Positions 61,247 through 64,000 of a stretch of DNA of 64,000 nucleotides are shown here, in pieces. The position numbers were made by a program, and so were the translations under genes. Source of the stretch: Bacillota bacterium. GTDB lineage: Bacteria; Bacillota; Clostridia; Peptostreptococcales; Acidaminobacteraceae. Positions within the stretch are counted from its first letter, which is position 1; each line of letters opens with the position of its first letter. The stretch lies in the NCBI GenBank assembly GCA_030529225.1, contig JAUMXH010000001.1:102801-166800 (forward strand). The letters run 5' to 3'. The notes below the pieces were generated by a model. That model saw only the letters and a program-made list of their open reading frames with translations. It was not told the DNA's origin and did no database searches.

Positions 61247-61332
61247 GAGGACTGTGTTTATTACTTGTCCTACTTTTTAAGAGTAAGAAACAGCTTCCTG
61301 CTCTCAAAAAGTAGGATAAACAATAGGTCCTC
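61247..61332 (+). promoter_or_regulatory. Long stem-loop in the pnp leader (possible RNase III/autoregulation site)
   Basis: Three coaxial helices pair across 86 bases: GAGGAC (61247-61252) with GTCCTC (61327-61332), TGTTTA (61255-61260) with TAAACA (61317-61322), and TCCTACTTTTT (61268-61278) with AAAAAGTAGGA (61306-61316). It ends 9 bases before the AAGGAGG site of pnp. In E. coli a long stem in the same position is cut by RNase III and trimmed by PNPase for autoregulation; analogy here is inference. A TTGACA box lies at 61235-61240. Confidence 0.7.
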
Positions 61333-61348
61333 AGAACAAGGAGGAATT

Positions 61349-63448
61349 ATGTTTGAGTACAAACGAGAGGTAAAAAACTATGAAACTACGATCGCCGGCA
61401 GAAAGCTGAGCGTCGAAATCGGAAAGCTCGCTACCTTGGCGAGCGGAAGTGCAAAGGTCAGTTACGGCGATACCGTCGTACTCGCAAGCGTGGTAGCCAG
61501 TGAGAAGGCAAAAGAAGGCATCGACTTCTTCCCGCTCAGCGTTGAATACGAGGAAAAAATGTACGCGGTCGGAAAGATTCCGGGCGGCTTCTTAAAGAGA
61601 GAGGGAAGGGCCTCTGAAAAGGCGATTCTGACTTCAAGACTCATTGACAGGCCGATCAGACCCCTGTTTCCGGACAACTACTACAACGAAGTACAGATTA
61701 TAGCCGAAGTACTGTCGGTAGAGCAGGACAATGAACCGGACATGGTAGCGATGATAGCGGCTTCAATCGCCTTGTCGATCTCGCACATCCCGTTTATGGG
61801 ACCGATTGCCGGTGTAAAAGTCGGAATGGTTGACGGAAACTTCGTCATCAACCCGACCGTTGAGCAGCAGGAGAAGAGCAGACTGAGCCTGGTTGTTGCC
61901 GGCACAAGTGAATCTATCACGATGGTCGAAGCCGGTGCGGAGATGCTCACCGAAAAAGAAATGCTGCAAGCCTTGAAGTTCGGTCACGCCGAAATTCAAA
62001 AGATTTGCGCCTTCATTTCAAGCATCCAATCTGAAATCGGAAAAGAAAAAGCGGAAGTTTTGCCGCTCGAAATCAGCGAAGAAGTAAAGACCAAAATTGA
62101 ATCGTATGAGTCGGAAATGGATACGGCAATCAGACATCTCGGTAAAAAAGAGAGAGCTCACGCGACCGACGAATTGAAGAATAAAATCAAAGAAGAACTG
62201 AAGGAAACCCTTGGGGAATCTTACGATGAGCACGCATTTGCAATCAGCTTGTTGTTGAAACAGCTGGAAAAAAATGTTGTAAGAAACATGATTTTGACCG
62301 AGAAAAAGCGTCCTGACGGCCGTGACTTGGATGAAATCAGAACCATTGATACCGAAGTCGGCGTTCTTCCAAGAACCCACGGTTCGGGCCTATTTATGAG
62401 AGGCCTGACCCAGGCACTCTCTGTCACAACTTTGGGAGCTTTGGGTGAAGCGCAAAAGATTGACGGCTTAGGCAATGATGAATCTAAGAGATATATGCAC
62501 CACTATAACTTCCCGCCGTTCTCTGTCGGAGAAACCGGTCCTATGCGCGGACCGAACAGAAGGGCAATCGGTCACGGCGCGCTGGGCGAGAGAGCCTTGA
62601 TTCCGGTTCTTCCTAAAGAAGAGGACTTCCCGTACGCAATCAGGGTCGTTTCTGAGGTTCTCACCTGTAACGGATCGAGCTCGCAGGCGAGCATCTGTGC
62701 CTCTTCTCTCTCATTGATGGATGCCGGTGTTCCGATCAAAGGAACCGTTGCCGGAATCGCGATGGGTCTGATTGAAGAGGACGGCGAAGTGGAAATCCTG
62801 AGCGACATCCAAGGTCTCGAGGACTTTCTCGGGGATATGGACTTCAAAGTAGCGGGAACCAGAGAAGGGATTACCGCAATGCAGATGGACATCAAGATTA
62901 AAGAGCTTCCGGATGAGCTGTTCGAGAGGGCTTTGGAGCAGGCGAGAGTCGGCAGGGTTCACATCATCGACAAAATGGAAGAGACCATCAAAGAGCACAG
63001 AGCGGAAATGTCGGATTACGCACCTAGGGTCTTCACGCTCAAAATCAAGCCGGACAAGATCAGAGAGGTCATCGGCTCGGGCGGAAAGGTCATCAACAGC
63101 ATCATCGAGCAAACCGGTGCAAAGATTGACATCGACGACGACGGAACCATCCTCATCACCGCACCGGACGGAATTTCAGGCAAGCAGACCGTCGAAATTA
63201 TCGAGGGTATCGTGAAGGAAGTCGAAGTTGGAGAAGTCTACGACGGAATGATCGTGGAAATCCAAAAATTCGGTGCCTTTGTAAGCTTTGCCGGCGGCAA
63301 GAGGGGAATGTGCCACATTTCTCAGCTCACCAAAGAGCGTCTGGAAAAAATTGAGGACAAATTCACGATCGGTGACGAAATCAAGGTAAAGGTTATCGAA
63401 ATCGACAAGCAGGGCAGAATCAACCTGTCAAGAAAAGTCCTTTTATAG
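61349..63448 (+). CDS. pnp: Polyribonucleotide nucleotidyltransferase (PNPase)
   Basis: A 699-residue trimeric 3'-5' phosphorolytic exoribonuclease. It has two RNase PH-like domains (the first from YGDTVVLASVVAS, the second from PDGRDLDEIRTIDTEVGVLPRTHGSGLF), a helical linker, a KH domain (IREVIGSGGKVINSIIEQTG) and an S1 domain (GMIVEIQKFGAFVSF). ATG 61349 has AAGGAGG five bases upstream and gives the normal MFEYKREVKNYE start; the longer in-frame form would be translated through the leader stem. It follows rpsO as in most bacteria. Confidence 0.97.
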   Translation: MFEYKREVKNYETTIAGRKLSVEIGKLATLASGSAKVSYGDTVVLASVVASEKAKEGIDFFPLSVEYEEKMYAVGKIPGGFLKREGRASEKAILTSRLIDRPIRPLFPDNYYNEVQIIAEVLSVEQDNEPDMVAMIAASIALSISHIPFMGPIAGVKVGMVDGNFVINPTVEQQEKSRLSLVVAGTSESITMVEAGAEMLTEKEMLQALKFGHAEIQKICAFISSIQSEIGKEKAEVLPLEISEEVKTKIESYESEMDTAIRHLGKKERAHATDELKNKIKEELKETLGESYDEHAFAISLLLKQLEKNVVRNMILTEKKRPDGRDLDEIRTIDTEVGVLPRTHGSGLFMRGLTQALSVTTLGALGEAQKIDGLGNDESKRYMHHYNFPPFSVGETGPMRGPNRRAIGHGALGERALIPVLPKEEDFPYAIRVVSEVLTCNGSSSQASICASSLSLMDAGVPIKGTVAGIAMGLIEEDGEVEILSDIQGLEDFLGDMDFKVAGTREGITAMQMDIKIKELPDELFERALEQARVGRVHIIDKMEETIKEHRAEMSDYAPRVFTLKIKPDKIREVIGSGGKVINSIIEQTGAKIDIDDDGTILITAPDGISGKQTVEIIEGIVKEVEVGEVYDGMIVEIQKFGAFVSFAGGKRGMCHISQLTKERLEKIEDKFTIGDEIKVKVIEIDKQGRINLSRKVLL

Positions 63449-63468
63449 TCGCCTCCCGGAGGAAAACG

Positions 63469-63909
63469 ATGAATCAGGCAACCTTAAAAATTTTGAATCG
63501 CTCCAAGAACCCCTTGCCCTCTTACCAAACGGAGGGGGCATCGGGCATGGACTTACATGTCAGCTTGAGCGAGGACATCACAATACAACCCTTGGAGCGC
63601 GTCTTGGTCCCGACCGGTCTCTTTCTTGAGATACCGGAAGGCTACGAGGGCCAGGTGAGACCGCGCTCCGGCATGTCGATCAAGCATGGAATTACCTTGA
63701 TCAATGCGGTCGGAACCATCGACTGCGACTACAGGGGCGAGTTGAAAATCCCCCTCGTCAACATCTCGAACGAACCCTACACCCTAAAAGACGGGGAGAG
63801 GGTTGCCCAGCTGGTGATCGCAAAGTACGAGAGAGTCGACTGCGTCGAGGTAAGCGAACTGAGCGATACCGAACGAGGAGAGGGCGGATTCGGCTCGACC
63901 GGCAAATAG
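63469..63909 (+). CDS. dut: Deoxyuridine 5'-triphosphate nucleotidohydrolase
   Basis: A 146-residue trimeric dUTPase that removes dUTP and makes dUMP for thymidylate synthesis. The five family motifs are visible in order: GASGMDLH, RPRSGMSIKHG, NAVGTIDCDYRGE, GERVAQLVIA, and RGEGGFGSTGK at the C-terminus, the arm that closes over the active site. The start follows GGAGG. It starts 20 bases after pnp and is probably cotranscribed, ending at a strong terminator. Confidence 0.97.
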   Translation: MNQATLKILNRSKNPLPSYQTEGASGMDLHVSLSEDITIQPLERVLVPTGLFLEIPEGYEGQVRPRSGMSIKHGITLINAVGTIDCDYRGELKIPLVNISNEPYTLKDGERVAQLVIAKYERVDCVEVSELSDTERGEGGFGSTGK

Positions 63910-63923
63910 AAACCGAAAGAAGC

Positions 63924-63960
63924 ATAAATTGCAGGCATGCGTCTGCAATTTATTTTTTTT
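63924..63960 (+). terminator. Intrinsic terminator of the pnp-dut unit
   Basis: An 11-base stem, ATAAATTGCAG (63924-63934) with CTGCAATTTAT (63943-63953), 8-base loop, followed by a run of seven or more T. Confidence 0.93.
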
Positions 63961-64000
63961 CTCCTATTTTGGGGAAGGAATTTGTAATCTTGCGCATTTT

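Overview
The window comes from the chromosome of a strictly anaerobic, amino-acid-fermenting low-to-mid-GC Gram-positive bacterium, most likely a member of the Clostridia (Peptostreptococcales/Tissierellales-like). The evidence is Firmicutes-type ribosome binding sites and sigma-A promoters, an Rnf complex in the clostridial order C-D-G-E-A-B, an electron-transfer flavoprotein next to a 2-hydroxyacyl-CoA dehydratase activator, a single-chain (GlyQS-type) glycyl-tRNA synthetase, ThiI without a rhodanese domain paired with its own cysteine desulfurase, and the maf-radC-mreBCD-pbp2-minCDE-rodA cell-shape cluster. I cannot name the species. No tRNA, rRNA, CRISPR array, insertion sequence or prophage is visible. 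Genes are densely packed, and no gene-free stretch exceeds about 280 bases.

Layout. 1-7.1 kb: the distal part of a reductive (Stickland-type) amino-acid module: etfA (cut by the window edge), a D-2-hydroxyacid dehydrogenase, a branched-chain amino-acid carrier, a PLP aminotransferase, an AMP-forming acyl-CoA ligase and the ATP-dependent dehydratase activator. Together they would take up an amino acid, transaminate it, reduce the 2-oxoacid, activate it to the CoA ester and dehydrate it. The dehydratase subunits, acyl-CoA dehydrogenase and etfB presumably lie upstream. 7.2-9.1 kb: rpsB-tsf with a structured leader. 9.2-14.5 kb: rnfCDGEAB, the ferredoxin:NAD+ ion pump that would turn the reduced ferredoxin of this fermentation into an ion gradient. 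14.5-19.8 kb: ligA, hisS and a lipoteichoic-acid-synthase-like enzyme.

19.8-28.6 kb is on the minus strand: a three-gene unit of soluble proteins (ABC ATPase, G3E/HypB-like GTPase, and a substrate-binding-fold protein with a DUF1858-like domain and no signal peptide), a Na/phosphate cotransporter, trmL, a YkvI-type transporter and a PadR-DUF1700-DUF4097 envelope module. A second PadR module (PadR-DUF2812) diverges from it at 28.8 kb. 30-40 kb: pyrimidine-nucleoside phosphorylase, lipoate ligase, glyQS, cysteine desulfurase, thiI, Gls24, fakA and recG. 40.5-51 kb: an SDR oxidoreductase and then the cell-shape and division cluster. 51-64 kb: aspS, two small membrane-protein genes, glyA, a UDPGP-family nucleotidyltransferase, rarA, an unknown membrane protein, hslO, a YeiH-type transporter, rpsO, pnp and dut.

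The most striking finding is at 52839-53830. Two tandem genes of the RseC/MucC (SoxR-reducing system) family each carry one in-frame TGA at codon 29, in a shared context [Ser/Cys]-U-G-x-G-S-T. Each TGA is followed by a hairpin at the spacing expected of a bacterial SECIS element. I read both as selenoproteins that a standard annotation would truncate or miss. The RseC family is functionally tied to the Rnf/Rsx complex in Escherichia coli, and rnf genes are in this same window. The second most interesting locus is the soluble SBP-GTPase-ATPase unit (19.9-22.8 kb), whose function I cannot assign. The rpsO-pnp junction also carries a very long stem-loop reminiscent of the pnp autoregulation hairpin of enterobacteria.
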